A DNA stretch of 64,000 nt. Source: Costus lasius. Lineage: Eukaryota; Streptophyta; Magnoliopsida; Zingiberales; Costaceae. Below are positions 10,701 to 24,228 of the stretch, one piece after another. Made by a program: the position numbers and the translations under genes. The stretch spans positions 86,838,371 through 86,902,370 of the forward strand of contig CM050449.1 of the NCBI GenBank assembly GCA_027563935.2, given 5' to 3'. The notes beneath the pieces were generated by a model. The model saw nothing but the letters and a program-made list of their open reading frames with translations. It searched no databases and had not been told where the DNA came from. The number at the start of each line of letters is the position of its first letter. Within the stretch, counting starts at the first letter, position 1.

Positions 10701-13700
10701 ATGGCTACGAACACTGGCGGATTATCACTGCGATCCCTCCTTGATAAGGATAAGTTAGTTGGAACTAACTTTATGGACTGGCATCGGAACTTGAGGATAG
10801 TCCTCAAGCTCGAGAAGAAGTTGTATGTCCTTCAACAGCCTCTTCCTGCAGCTCCTCCGCCTAATGCCCGAACGGCAGACAGAGATGCTTATAGAAAGCA
10901 TCAAGATGACTCTTTGGAGGTTGCATGTCTTATGCTAGCCAGTATGGCACCTGAACTGCAGGTGCAATATGAGGAGCAGAACTCTTTTCAGATGATTACT
11001 CGTCTGAAACAGATGTTCGAGGCTCAGGCTAGAACTGAGAGATTTGACACCGCCAAAGCAGTCTTTCGGTGCAAGTTGTCTGAAGGTGCACCAGTGAGAC
11101 CCCATGTTCTCAAACTCATTGGGAACGTGGATCATCTCAGGAGACTGGGACACACCATAGACAACGAGCTGGTTGTGGATCTTATTCTTCATTCCCTGCC
11201 CCCTAGCTTCAGTCCGTTTATCATTAACTTCAACAAGAACCGGATTGAGTGCACACGGGAGGAATTGATGAATATGCTCCAAACAGCCGAGCGAGAGATG
11301 GGTAAGACCAAACCCAATTCTGTTCTTTTGGTCCCTGCGACCAAGAAGATAAAGAAGAAGGGTAAGGCACGTGCTAAGAGGAGTGCCAGAGGTCCTACCA
11401 AAGCACTGAAGAAAAAGGCGAAGAGGTCAAAGGAACAGAGGTGTTTTCACTGTGGCGAGCAGGGCCACTGGAGAAGGGACTGCAAGCAGCTTCAGAATGA
11501 GGAGAAGAAAGGCTTGGCCTTAACTTCTATCTCAGGTATTTATGTTACAGAAGTCAACCTTTCTACTTCTATGTCATGGGTATTGGATACCGCATGCGGA
11601 GCTCATATTTGTACAAATATGCAGGGGCTCAAGAAAAGTAGATCGGTGTGGCTTGGAGAGATTGACCTACGCGTTGGAAACGGGGCACAGGTTGCTGCTG
11701 TTGCTGTAGGCGTTTTGACTCTCTCCTTGCCTTCTGGACTTCAATTAGAACTGGACAATTGCTTTTGTGTACCTTCGCTAACTAAGAACATTGTATCCAT
11801 TCCTTGCTTGGCAAGGAAAGGATTTAAATTTGAAATAAATAAGAACTCCTGTTCTTTTTCATTTGCAAATATGTTCTATGGGAAGGGTACTTTGTACAAT
11901 GGTCTATATATCTTGGATATGGAAAGTTCTATTTGTAACATAAGCAATAAGAGGACCAAACTGAGTGGTTCAGTTGGTGCTTTCCTATGGCACTGTCGAT
12001 TAGCCCATATAAACAAGAATCGCATCCAACAACTCCATGCAAATGGATTGTTAGATTCAAGTTCCTTGGAGGAATTTGATACTTGTGAACCTTGTTTATT
12101 AGGGAAAATGACAAAGGCACCCTTCACCAAGATTGGTGAGAGGGCAGAAGGTTTATTGGATCTCATACATACTGATGTGTGTGGGCCCTTCAATAAACAA
12201 GCCAGAGGAGGGTACAACTACTTCATTACCTTCACTGATGACTTCAGTAGGTATGGTTATGTCTACTTAATGAGACATAAATCTGAATCCTTTGAGAAAT
12301 TCAAGGAGTTCAAGAATGAAGTAGAGAACCAGCTTGGAAGATCCATTAAAGCTCTTCGATCAGATCGAGGTGGAGAATACCTGAGTGGTGAGTTCTTTGA
12401 CTATCTGAGAGAGTGTGGGATCATATCCCAACTCACTCCTCCTGGAACACCTCAATGGAATGGTGTGTCTGAAAGGAGAAATCGAACTTTATTGGATATG
12501 GTTCGATCCATGATGAGTCATGCAACTCTACCTTCATCATTCTGGGGGCATGCACTAGAAACAGCTTCTTTGATACTGAATAATGTTCCATCTAAGAGTG
12601 TCTCCAAAATACCATACGAGATGTGGAGTGGGAGACGCCCTAATCTCGCGTTTATCAGGATCTGGGAATGTGAGGCTTATGTCAAACGTCAGGATTCTAG
12701 CAAGCTAGAACCTAGATCTGATAAGTGTGTATTTGTAGGGTATCCTAAGGAATCTAAAGGATACTACTTCTATGTCCCAACCGAGAACAAAGTTTTTGTT
12801 GCTCGGGGTGCTGTCTTTCTAGAGAAAGAATTTCTTATGAAAGAAGTTAGTGGGAGGAAGTTTGACTTGGATGAGGTCCAAGTGCAAGCACAAGACAAAG
12901 AGATGGAATCTGAGCCACCTGCACCGGTTGCTAGGCAACCTGAGGCTCAGACACAGGTCCCGCGTAGGTCTAGGAGAATTCGTCGTGCACCTGAAAGGTA
13001 TGGGTCGCTACCGACCCAACACGATGGGATCTTCATCACTGAGGATGAACCTAGAACCTATGATGAGGCGGTCAGTGGACCGGACTCCGAGAAATGGCTT
13101 GACGCCATGCGATTTGAGATGGATTCCATGTCGGCTAACCAAGTCTGGGATTTGTTTGAGCTGCCTAATGGGGTAAAACCCATAGGGTGTAAATGGGTCT
13201 TCAAGAGGAAGACAGACATGGATGGCAATATAGTTACCTACAAGGGTAGACTAGTGGCTAAAGGATTTAAACAAGTCCACGGGGTGGACTATGATGAAAC
13301 CTTCTCGCCAGTTGCCATGATTAAATCCATTCGGATTCTGCTTGCTATAGCTGCATATCATGATTATGAGATATGGCAGATGGATGTGAAGACAGGGTTC
13401 CTTAACGGGAAGCTGACTGAGGATGTGTATATGACAGAACCTAATGGCTTCATCCATCCTGCAAAGGCTAATAAGGTCTGTAGGTTAAAGAGGTCCATTT
13501 ATGGATTAAAGCAAGCATATCGAAGTTGGAATCTTCGATTTGACGAAGCCGTGAGAGATTATGGGTTTATCAAAAGCGAAGATGACGCTTGTGTATACAG
13601 AAAATTCAGTGGGAGCTTGGTGATTTTTCTGGTCTTGTATGTCGATGACATACTGCTCATCGGAAACGACATCCCTAGTCTTCAAGCTATGAAGACATGG

Positions 13701-16318
13701 TTGGGGAAGTGTTTCGAGATGAAAGACTTAGGGGAGGCCGCCTATATTCTAGGCGTGAGGATCTACCGGGATAGATCCAAGAGGCTTCTGGCTCTTAGTC
13801 AGACTACTTACATTGATAAGGTACTGGAGAGGTTCTACATGGAGCAATCCAAGAAAGGATACCTTCCAGTGAGACATGGCCTTACTCTCTCAAAGAGCCA
13901 GTATCCTACAACACAGGCTGAGAGGGATCACATGAGTCGAATTCCTTATGCTTCGGCAATAGGATCGATCATGTATGCAATGTTATGTACTAGACCAGAT
14001 GTGGCATATGCTGTGAGCATAACCAGCCGATACCAATCCAATCCAGGTCTGCAGCATTGGGTGGCTGTAAAGAACATCCTAAAGTATCTAAAAAGAACTA
14101 AGGATCTGTTCTTGGTCTATGGGGGATAGGAAGAGCTCAGTATGCAGGGCTATACTAATGCATCATTCCAGTCTGACCCCGACGACTTTAGATCGTAGGC
14201 CGGCTATGTGTTCAAGATAAATGTGAAAGTCCCCTAGAACAAGGGGGGGCGAAACCCTAATAGGAGGCGCAACAAAAGCCTCTAGCGGAATCTAGGGTTT
14301 CTAACAGGATCGCATAGCATGTAACATGTTCAACTTTCAATGAGAAGCGATTCTTACCATTGCCATCGCTTAGATGGTGTCTTGGAAGGAAAGGCGCAAA
14401 TGCTCCTTCTCCTAAGGTGACGCACACAATTGATGTCGCCTACTCTTCCTTGGTGCTCCTTGTGCTAGCAAGGTTCCAAGAAGTCCTTGTCGTATGGTAG
14501 GGAAAGATCTCCTTGCTTGGCGATATTTTCCTTCTCCTTTTTCGTCAACCTCTTCACCACATGAGAGTGCAAGCCGAATACTCAAGTTTGCGACGAGAGA
14601 GGAGGAGAGACGAGAGATGAGAGCGCCTTAGGCGTGAACGTGAGTGATGGTCACGTATGTGATCATGCTTTCTAAAAATAGAAAGCCACTTACTCACATG
14701 CGATCATGGGTTTACCCCATGCGCAAACTCCTCTCAATTTGAACCACACGCTCACTCAATGAGCTGGTTCAATTTGGTTTGGTCCAAAGACCAATTAACC
14801 CAAGCCATATGGTCTAGATCACAATTAAACCCTAAGGTTCCAGATCTAACCGTTGATCTCTTGATGCTGCTGATCTCACTGATCTAGCATCCATTCTCTC
14901 GATCGAAGCTTACCGATCTCAAGCCCTAATCAATCAAACATGATCAGACCAGATCTCACTTACAATCAGAGATTAAATCCCTTTAAACTGAACCTGAATA
15001 ATTCAGTCCACACGATCTGACTTAAGTAAGCCATATCATCAAATTGTGCGACCCTGAGGGTTTCCTTTAAATGTCGGTAACGATAACTCACGTTATCACG
15101 ATCAGTGAGGGGTATCTAGCAACACATCACTGTCTCCCGATATAAAGAAAAGAGTCTTCCAAGACTACACCCAAACCACAGCACAAGTGTGAATCCAACT
15201 CACAAGGCATGCATGTTTCCTTTGCCACTGGATGTTCTTATTGGACAAGCGTGTCAAGCTTGTAACTCCAATATGATGAGCATGATTAGATCAGATGAAC
15301 ATAGTCACCTGGGTATGGCCATACTCTTTTCTCAATCATCTCATCCAGGGGGCCCTTTAGAACATCACACTCCTTAAACAAGGAGACGGCAATCCTTTGT
15401 CTATCACTAGTGCCCTAACCTGACTCAAGCTCACCATCCAAGATAGTCTATAATCATTATGTTTCAAATGATATTGAACTACCTCAAAACAATGACAATC
15501 ATCATTCAGAAACACAAGTGATCTCAAGTCAGAGGAAATGTGCCACTTGTCGCAATCAAGGATTATTCACATTGTGACAAGCAATTGAATAACCTAGTAG
15601 GGTCTGTCCAGTACATCCAATGTACCCATGAGTCTACATCTTATTCCATGCTCGAAGCATCCTATAAGATTAGAACACATATTAGTCTCAATCATATCAA
15701 GGCTGTCTCATGTTCACCAAGATATCTCGACTAAGGACTTTACTGCATGTCAGCCCAGCTGAACAGCTTTGAGACATTATTCAGAAGTACAATTATTGCA
15801 GCAGACAATGTAACCAACTAAATAACAACCATGCCTTTATAAACATAAAAGTTTATACATGATACTGATACAATCCCAAGGCCTCAAACATTAGCCTTAA
15901 GGGCATACCCCAACAAAATGGAGGCGCTGTATGCTGGAAGAGCTTCAAGCAATCCACCATAGCAGATTCTACAACCGAAGCTGAGTATGTGGCTGCTTCT
16001 GAGGCAGCCAAGGAAGCTGTTTGGATAAGGAAGTTCTTATGTGATCTTCAAGTGGTGCCTAGTGCAATGGATCCCATTGAACTCTACTGTGACAACAATG
16101 GAGCAATTGCACAAGCCAAGGAACCACGGTCTCATCAAAGATCCAAACACATACTCAGAAGATTTCACCTGTTCAGAGAGATCATTGACAGAGGTGATGT
16201 CAAGATTAGCAGAGTAGAAACAGAGAACAATCTGGCAGACCCATTGACCAAGGCTTTGGCGCAGCAGAAGCATGATGGTCACGCTAGAGATATGGGATTG
16301 AGATTCCTCAACTTCTAG
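10701..16318 (+). pseudogene. gag-pol: A1 gag-pol polyprotein, two nonsense codons and an inserted solo LTR
   Basis: This is the structural and enzymatic polyprotein of a copia element. The first open stretch (10701-14129, 1142 aa) holds the capsid region, a basic patch, zinc knuckle CFHCGEQGHWRRDC (residues 248-261), protease motif LDTACGA (Asp296), integrase zinc finger (His431, His436, Cys462, Cys465), integrase triad Asp492, Asp555, Glu591 with exact DX35E spacing, and reverse transcriptase YVDD (980-983). TAG at 14127-14129 and TAG at 14196-14198 stand where related copies have CAG (Gln). After 14223 the solo B LTR intervenes, and RNase H resumes at 15921 (EAEYVAASEA and DNNGAIAQA motifs) to the natural stop at 16316-16318. 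The start is chosen from the shared AACAATGGC context. Apart from the stops and insertion it looks well preserved, which suggests inactivation after transposition. Confidence 0.93.
14224..15915 (-). mobile_element. Solo LTR of copia family B, TSD AAATG
   Basis: On the minus strand it begins TGTTGGGGTATGCCC and ends GGGGACTTTCA, 1692 bp. AAATG flanks it at 14219-14223 and 15916-15920. Removing it and one TSD rejoins the RNase H frame of A1 between FKIN and GGAV. It is closest to the LTRs of B-III (53560). A MEF2-type CTAAAAATAG at 14672-14681 sits in a perfect 20-bp palindrome (14667-14686). A 64-codon ORF at 15540-15734 recurs in every B LTR and is not considered a gene. Confidence 0.95.
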
Positions 16319-16328
16319 GTCTTAGTGC

Positions 16329-16339
16329 AAGTGGGAGAT
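16329..16339 (+). other. Polypurine tract of A1
   Basis: AAGTGGGAGAT abuts the 3' LTR. Plus-strand DNA synthesis would be primed here. The same tract precedes the 3' LTRs of B-I, B-II and B-III. Confidence 0.8.
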
Positions 16340-18216
16340 TGTTGGTGTATATGCCATAGGATCTAGTTTTGGTCAACTTATGTACTACTTGACATTGATA
16401 TTTATATATCATTCTGGCATTGTCATTATCATTGTTTGACTACACCTGCGATTGTGTACTTACATGATAATGTCCCTGGAGACAGATTGGATCCGTGCTC
16501 AAATAATTGTCCCCAGTCGATGTACCTGAGTGGATATGGGACAGCTCTGGTACTTGAGAGACTGGTATGTGGGCTGGTTAGGCACGTGGTGCCAACACAG
16601 ACACATGGGTATATCATTGGAGGATATACTGGATAGACCCGCTATGAGGCTATGACTTGGTGTCATGAGTTATCCTCATAAGTGACAGAAGATGCATTGA
16701 TCCCTTGACTTGAGGTCATTGATCATTCTATATGGTTAGGGACTTACTTTGATACAACCTAACACCTTGCCGTAGCTGGGAGGTCATAACGGTTGTTATT
16801 GAGCATGTCACGACCCATATGAGAAGATCAATGGACAGACATAGGATTTGCCCCTTCCCTAAGGAAGTATGATATCCATGGAGCTCCTATATGGTTCTAT
16901 GACAGAGAGTGTATGGCCATACCCAGGTGAGAACCTATTTTAGTCATAGCCATGTGATTGGATGAAAACAAGTGGTGACACACTTGTCCAATCGGATATC
17001 AGTACGGCAAAGAGACTGTAATGCATCTGTACCTAGTTGCGATGATGGGGATGTCGATGTCGATATCCATTCCAACGACCTGGGTAGCAGCGATGCACTG
17101 CTAGGTGCCACTCACTGCTTGTGATGACCTCTGGTCAGCACTGCCAGCGTCAGAGGAACCTACAGGGTCGCACACCTTGATACTTGAGTTCTCATATTGA
17201 TCGGGAAACCTTATGATCGAGTTATTGGATAACTCGGATCTAATTGGGAGATTTCATCAGTGCCAATGGGCCTGATGAGATGGAAGAATGTTATTGGAGC
17301 CAAACTTCATTTTTGGCAGGTTGACCCGTATTTGACCATGGTTGGTCACATTTGGATTAGGGTTGCATTGGATTGGATCCAAGTGCTTAATCAACCCATG
17401 CAATGATGTTTGGACTAGCTCATTATCCAATGAGGCCCAATGACAAGTTCTCATGAAGAGATGAGAGGCTAAATGGGTATAATGGGGAGAAACATGAACC
17501 ATTAGGCGCCTAGGGGCATAATGGGGTCATGTTGGCGCCTTTGCTCCGTTATGGAAGTAAATAGCGCCTCCCCTCTCTTGCTAGGATGGAATGAATGCCT
17601 TTATGCCATTGCTTGAGGCGCAAGGCAAGGCCTTGGCGCACAAGGAAAGGCGTGGGAACAAAAGGAAAGGTTGAATGAGAATTATGGAAATGTCATGGAG
17701 ACTTTCCTTGTTTCAAACCTCCTCACCCTAGCCCTACACTTGTCATGATCCTAGCCATTACCCTAACCGCCTCTTGCCCTATAAATGTGACCCTAGTCGC
17801 CCCCTCTTGTGGGTAATCAATCCTTGAAGGCGTGAACACAAGGAGAGGGGTGAGTGCTTGGAGCAAGGGCGCATCTTCCATAACCGCAAGCCTCTTCCTC
17901 CTTTCCTCTGGGCGCAAGGAGATCTAGGGCTTGGCGGCTTGACTTGGATCTTCTTCCCGAGGCTAGCACCGGGCATGGAAGAAGAGAACTCAAGAGATCC
18001 GTGTGTGCGAGACTGCAGAGGGCGTACACTTGGACGCCTACATCGGCATCGCTCCACATTGATCCTAAGGTATTTACTAACTCATCGTGTCGACTCCCTT
18101 GCTTGCGATCTTCACTGGGTTTTTGGGACTAGCCTGTTTCGGGGACATTCTTCCGCTGCGAAAAATGTATGTCTATAACTCTGAAAATTGTAAAATGTCC
18201 CCGGGGTTTCCCAACA
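16340..18216 (+). repeat. 3' LTR of A1
   Basis: It is a 1877-bp copy of the 5' LTR with the same ends (TGTTGG, CCCAACA), TATAAAT at 17780-17786, and CCTTC of the target duplication directly after it. Differences from the 5' LTR are scattered substitutions, mostly transitions. Confidence 0.93.
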
Positions 18217-18221
18217 CCTTC

Positions 18222-18649
18222 ACTTACTAAAAACATTGTATCCATTCCTTTATTGGCAAACATGTTTTATTGGAGGGGTACTCTGAGCAATGAATTATAT
18301 GTCTTGGACATGGATAGTTCTATTTGTAACATAAATAGTAAGAGGACCAAACTGAATGGTTTAGTTGGTGCCTTCCTATGGCATTGTCGATTAGCCCATA
18401 GAAACAAGAATCGCATTCAACAACTCTATGAAAATGGGTTGTTAGATTCAAGTTCCTTGGAGGAATTTGACACTTGTGAGCCTTGTTTATTAGGGAAAAT
18501 GACAAAGGCGCCCTTCACCAAGACTGGTGAGAGGGCTAGGGGTTTATTGGATCTCATACATAATGATGTGTGTAGGCCATCCAGTAAACAAGCTAGAGGA
18601 GGATACAACTACTTTATCACATTTACTGATGACTTCAGTAGATATGGAT
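18222..18649 (+). pseudogene. A0 pol fragment: protease tail to start of integrase
   Basis: This continues the A0 frame interrupted at 7145. It aligns with A1 from LTKNIVSIP through the integrase zinc finger (LWHCRLAHRNKNR, DTCEPCLLGKM) to TDDFSRYG. About 60 bp of the segment before the zinc finger is missing. The first integrase Asp is kept (LIHNDVCRP) but the usual CGP reads CRP. The fragment is then cut by B-I and resumes at 36841. A 191-codon open frame (18169-18744) spanning LTR, this fragment and the B-I LTR is an accident of the insertions. Confidence 0.85.
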
Positions 18650-20326
18650 TGAGAGTCCCCACAAGGGGGAGACGGCGAAACCCTAAGACATGCGCAGATA
18701 TGAATTTGCATGGGCGGAATCTAGGGTTTCCTAGGATCGCATAGCATGTATTATATGATCAACTTAGAACAACAATGATCATACCATGGCCATTGTTTGT
18801 ATGATGTCGAGGAAGAAGAGATCGATAGGGGTCTCCTCCAGAGGATGCGCACACAAGATGAAGAAGCCGCCTACTCCCTTGGTGCTCCTTGTGCTAGCAA
18901 GGTTCCAAGAGGTTCTTGTCGTATGAAAAAGGAAGATGATCTCCTTGCTTGGCGAAAAACTTTCTCCTCTTGTCGTCCACTCTTTTTTACACGAGAATGC
19001 AAAAACTCTCGAAATCACAAGAGGCGACAAAGGCGTGAAGAGGCGAGCAACATGAGGCGTGGTCACGTAAGTGATCATGCTTTCTAAAAATAGAAATCCA
19101 CTCCCTCACATGCGATCATGGGTTTACCCCAATCGCAAACTCCTCTCCATTTGAACCACACGCTCAATTGATGAGCTGGTTCATTTCGGTTTGGTCCAAG
19201 ACCAATTAACCCAAGCAATCCAGTCTAGATCTCAATTAAACCCTAAGGCTCCAGATCTAACCGTTGATCTCTTGATGCTTCTGATCTCACTGATCTAGCA
19301 TCCAATCTCTCGATCGAAGCTTACCGATCTCAAGCTCTAATCAATCAAACATGATCAGACCAGATCTCACTCACAATCAGAGATTAATTCCCTTTAAACT
19401 GAACCCAAAACAATTCAGTCCACACGATCTGACTTAAGTAAGCCATATCATCAAATTGTGCGACCCTGAGGGTTTCCTTTAAATGTCGGTAACGATAACT
19501 TACGTTATCACGATCAGAGAGGGGTATCTAGCAACACATCACTGTCTCCCGATATAAAGGAAAGAGTCTTCCAAGACTACACCCAAACAACAGCACAAGT
19601 GTGAATCAACTCACTAGGCATACATGATTCCTTTGCCACTGGATGTTCTTTATTGGACAAGCCTGCCAAGCTTGTAACTCCAATATGATGAGCATGATTA
19701 GATCAGATGAACATAGTCATCTGGGTATGGCCATACACTTTCTCAATCATCTCATCCAGGGGGCCCCTTTAGAACATCACACTCCAATGAAGGAGACGGC
19801 AATCCTATATCTATCACTAGTGACCTAACATAACTCAAGCTCACCATCCAAGATAGTCTATAACCATTATGTTTCAAATGATATTGAACTACCTCAAAAC
19901 AATGACAATCATCATTTAGAAACACAAGTGATCTCAAGTCAGAGGACATGTGCCACTTGTTGCAATCAAGGATTATTCACATTGTGACAAGCAATTGAAT
20001 AACCTAGTAGGGTCTGTCCAGTACATCCAATGTACCCATGAGTCTACATCTTATTCCATGCTCGAAGCATCCTATAAGATTAGAATACATATTAGTCTCA
20101 ATCATATCAGGGCTGTCTCATGTTCACCAAGATATCTCGACTAAGGACTTTATTGCATGTCAGCCTAGCTGAACATCATAGAGACATTATTCAGAAGTAC
20201 GCTCATTGCAGCAGACTATGTAAAAACCTGAATAACAACCATTGCCTTTATAAACATAAGAGTTTATACATGATACTGTTACAATCCCAAGGCCTCAAAC
20301 ATTAGCCTTAAGGGCATACCCTAACA
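18650..20326 (-). repeat. 3' LTR of B-I
   Basis: In minus orientation it starts TGTTAGGGTATGCCC and ends GGGGACTCTCA, 1677 bp. The polypurine tract lies just outside at 20327-20337. The MEF2-type box CTAAAAATAG is present near 19084, but the surrounding palindrome is partly lost. Confidence 0.93.
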
Positions 20327-20337
20327 ATCTCCCACTT
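20327..20337 (-). other. Polypurine tract of B-I
   Basis: Read on the minus strand this is AAGTGGGAGAT, identical to the tract of A1 and touching the 3' LTR. Confidence 0.8.
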
Positions 20338-20346
20338 GCACTTAAT

Positions 20347-23300
20347 CTAATGGTTGAGAAATCCCAAACCCATATTATTACAGTGCTTCTCATGCTTCTG
20401 CTGCGCCAGAGGCTTGGTAAGCGGGTCTGCCAGATTGTCATCTGTATGAACCTTGCAGATTTTGATCTCGCCACGATCAATGATCTCCCGGATCAAATGA
20501 AACCGTCTCTGTATGTGCTTGGACTTCTGGTGCGACCGTGGTTCCTTTGCTTGTGCGATTGCTCCAGTGTTATCACAGAAGATAACCAAAGGATCTGCAC
20601 TCGAAGGAACGACACCAAGTTCTTGAACGAACTTACGAATCCACACTGCCTCCTTAGATGCTTCCGAGGCTGCAACATACTCGGCTTCTGTTGTGGAATC
20701 AGCAACTATAGACTGTTTGAAACTCTTCCACACCACTGCTCCTCCATTCAAGCTAAAAACATAGCCTGATTGCGATCAGAAATCATCCTGGTCAGACTGG
20801 AACGAAGCGTCAGTATATCCTTCAATACTGAGTTCTTCCTGACCACCATATATCAAGAATATATCTTTGGTCCTCCGAAGATATTTTAAAATGTTCTTGA
20901 CTGCAATCCAGTGCGCCTGACCTGGATTACTTTGGAACCGACTAGTCACGCTTAACCCGTATGCGACGTCTGGGCGAGTACACAACATCGCATACATAAT
21001 GGACCCAATAGCCGAAGCATAAGGCGTATTGTCCATTTCATCTTTCTCAGTCTGTGTTTGTGGACACTGACTCTTTGAAAGATTCAGACCATGTCTGACT
21101 GGAAGATATCCTCTTTTAGAATTCTCTAAATGAAATCTCTCCAGGACTTTATCGATGTAAGTACTCTGGCACAGCCCGAGAAGCCTCTTAGATCTATCCC
21201 TGTAGATCTTCACACCTAACACATAGGCTGCTTCTCCTAAATCTTTCATCTGGAAACATTTTCTTAACCATGCTTTCACCGCAAGCATTTCGGGAATATC
21301 GTTTCCAATGATTAAGATATCATCGACGTAGAGGACTAGGAAAGTAATCACGCTCCCACTAAACCTCTTATATACACACGGGTCATCCTCGTTCTTGATG
21401 AAACCAAATTCACTGACTGATTCATCAAAACGAATATTCCAGCTTCTTGATGCTTGTTTAAGTCCATAAATGGACTTCTTTAACTTGCATATCTTATGAC
21501 GATCTGATGGATTAGTGAAACCTTCAGGTTGTGTCATATACACATCCTCATCCAATTTTCCATTAAGGAAAACGGTCTTCACATCCATTTGCCAGATCTC
21601 ATAATCATAATATGCTGCTATCGCGAAAAGAATCCGAATAGACTTAAACATGGCTACAGGAGAGAAAGTTTCATCATAATCTATCCCGTAGATTTGCTTG
21701 AAACCTTTCGCAACTAGCCTGCCTTTATAGGTAACCACGTTACCATCCATGTCAATCTTCTTCTTGAAGATCCACTTACAGCCTATAGGGATAACTCCCG
21801 GAGGCGGATCAACCAAATCCCAAACTTGGTTATCTGACATGGAGTCCATCTCGGCTCGCATAGCTTCAAGCCATCTAGCTGAGTCCGGTCCACTGACCAC
21901 ATCCGCATAAGTGAGGGGTTCATCATGATCAATGATGTAGACTCCGTCATAGCGCTCAGGCTGTCGACGAATCCTTCCCGATCTTCGCGGTTCCCGTGAT
22001 ATCTGAGCCTCAGGTTGTTCAATAACCTGTTCTACCGGCTCAGGCTCATCCAACTGTGCTTGACTACTTTGTCCTTCCTCTGGATTCTCATCCAGCTTTA
22101 TTTCTCTCCCACTGGCTTCTTGCAGAAGAAACTCCTTCTCAAGAAAAATGCCCGTCCGAGCAACAAATACCTTGTTCTCTTTGGGATCATAGAAATAATA
22201 ACCCTTAGTTTCCTTAGGGTAACCGACAAAGATGCATTTGTCAGATCTGCTCTCTAGTTTCCCAGAGGCGAGCTTTTTGACATAAGCCTCGCAATCCCAG
22301 ATCTTGATAAATGTCAAGCTAGGCTGTTTCCCATACCATAATTCATATGGGGTCTTTGAAACTGCCTTGGATGGCACTTGGTTTAGTATCTTTGCAGCTG
22401 TCTCCAGTGCAAATCCCCAAAAGGAGTAAGGTAGAATAGCCTGACTCATCATCGAACGAACCATATCAAGTAACGTTCTATTTCTCCTCTCGGACACACC
22501 ATTCCATTGCGGTGTTCCTGGCGGAGTGAGCTGTGAGATAATCCCACACTCCTTCAGATAGTCAGTAAACGCATGACTTAGGTATTCTCCACCTCGATCA
22601 GAACGAAGTGTCTTGATATTTCGGCCTAGCTGATTTTGTACTTCATTCTTGAACTCTTTGAACTTGTCAAAAGATTCACTTTTATGTCTCATTAAATAGA
22701 CATACCCATACCTACTGAAATCATCAGTAAAGGTAATGAAGTACTGATAGCCACCTCTGGCATGTTTACTAAATGGCCCACACACATCACTGTGTATAAG
22801 GTCAAGTAAACCTGAAGCCCTTTGACCTTTATTAGGAAAAGGTGACTTCGTCATTTTGCCCATTAAACAAGCTTTACATGTATCAATCTCCTCATAGGAG
22901 AATGATCCCAGCAGTCCATGATCATGCAACCGCTTAATGCGTTTCTTGTTAATATGGCCTAAACGACTATGCCATAGCAAGGTGCTGTCATCAGCATACT
23001 TGGCTTTCTTAATATCAATCTGCTGTATAGAACATTCCATGTCCAACATGAATAACCCATTGCTAATTGATCCAGTGGCATAAACAATATTATCAAAAAA
23101 TAAAACACACTTTGAAATATTGCATTCAAAGGAAAACCCTTTCCTGACAAGAGCAGGAATAGAGATAATATTTTTAGTAATGCTAGGAACAAAGTAACAA
23201 TTGTCTAGTTCCAATACAAGCCCAGATGGTAGAGAAATGAAATAAGTGCCTACAGCAACAGCAGCAACCCGTGCCCCATTTCCAACTCGTAGGTCCACCT

Positions 23301-24228
23301 CATGCTGTCCCACCTGTCTTCTTCTCTTGAGTTCCTGTACATTTGAACAAATGTGAACTCCACATGCAGTGTCCAACACCCATGATATAGAAGAAGAGAA
23401 CATGACCTCAGTCACATAAATACCTGAGCCAGAAGCGATGCTTCCCTTCTTGTCTCCTTGGAGCGCTTTACAGTCCTTTTTCCAGTGACCCAACTGGCCA
23501 CAGTGGAAACATCTGTATTCCTTCGACCGCTTAACCTTTTATTTCAGCGCCTTGTTGTAGTTCTTGACTGGGGTTTTTCCCTTCTTCCCCTACTTCTTGT
23601 TCCTAGAAGGAACCATTAAGACAGAGGATGAAGGCTTTCCCTTCAGAGTTTCCTCTGTAGTCAAGAGCATATTCAGCAACTCTGCCGGGGTACAGTCGAT
23701 TTTGTTCATATTAAAGTTAATAATGAACGCATCGAAAGAAGGCGGTAGAGACTGCAGAATAATGTCTACAGCAAGCTCCTGATTGATGGTGTGTCCCAGT
23801 TTCTCTAGAGCCTCCTTGTGCCCAATCATCTTGAGCACATGAGCTCCCACTGGACTCCCTTCAGCCAGTTTGCTCTGAAAGAACAGCTTGGTCAAGTTAT
23901 AGCGCTCAGTCCTCGCCTGTGCAGCATACAGCATCTTGAGGTTTGCTATAATTTCTATAGCAGACATATCCTCATGCTGACGCTGCAGCGGTGGCGTCAT
24001 AGACGCTAACATCAGGTAAGCGACATCAATGCTATCATTGACATGCTTTTCATAGGCTTCCCGAACCGCCCTTGCGGCGTTCGGAGCGGGTTGAGGCGGT
24101 ATCGCCATCTCGAGGACATACAGTTTCCTCTCTGCCTTAAGAACAATCTTAAGGTGTCCGTACCAGTCTGAGAAGTTTGGCCCAGCAAACTTCTCCCTTT
24201 CCAGTAGGGATCGCACATTGAAGTTCAT
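20347..24228 (-). pseudogene. gag-pol: B-I gag-pol polyprotein with three nonsense codons
   Basis: The polyprotein is collinear with that of B-II over about 1294 codons. Order on the minus strand: capsid (24228 downward), basic tail, zinc knuckle (about 23500), protease LDTACGVHI, integrase with the DX35E pair, reverse transcriptase with intact YVDD, RNase H ending at 20347. Three in-frame stops interrupt it: TAG at 23590-23592 (AAG in relatives), TAA at 23539-23541 (CAG in relatives) and TGA at 20776-20778 (CGA in relatives, a CpG transition). They leave a 212-codon capsid fragment, a 905-codon open segment from the zinc knuckle into RNase H, and a 134-codon RNase H tail. The start is the ATG matching B-II and B-III. 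It is probably unable to make an active polyprotein. Confidence 0.93.

Larger units (their letters stand above)
7146..18216 (+). mobile_element. Complete Ty1/copia element A1 (Angela/BARE-like), TSD CCTTC
   Basis: Two LTRs of 1875 and 1877 bp (7146-9020, 16340-18216) start TGTTGG and end CCCAACA. CCTTC is duplicated at 7141-7145 and 18217-18221. Between them lie a tRNA-Met-type primer site, a leader of about 1.7 kb, gag-pol and a polypurine tract. The order protease, integrase, reverse transcriptase, RNase H is that of Ty1/copia. A1 inserted into the gag-protease region of A0 in the same orientation and was later hit by a solo B LTR. The LTRs differ by perhaps 2 percent by eye, so A1 is older than the B copies. 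The lineage call rests on LTR length and ends plus polyprotein size; I could not build a tree. Confidence 0.92.

Noticed and set aside
15540..15734. A 64-codon ORF starting MPLVAIKDYSHCDKQ that recurs in every family B LTR (15540, 19950, 28133, 35558, 36458, and reversed at 53741 and 61153)
   Set aside because: It lies on the strand opposite to element transcription, and recurs only because the LTRs are copies of one another. Changes between copies show no clear bias to silent positions. I see no recognisable domain.
18169..18744. A 191-codon open frame that looks like a chimeric integrase gene
   Set aside because: It starts in the A1 LTR, crosses the A0 integrase fragment and ends in the B-I LTR. 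The frame is an accident of two insertion junctions.
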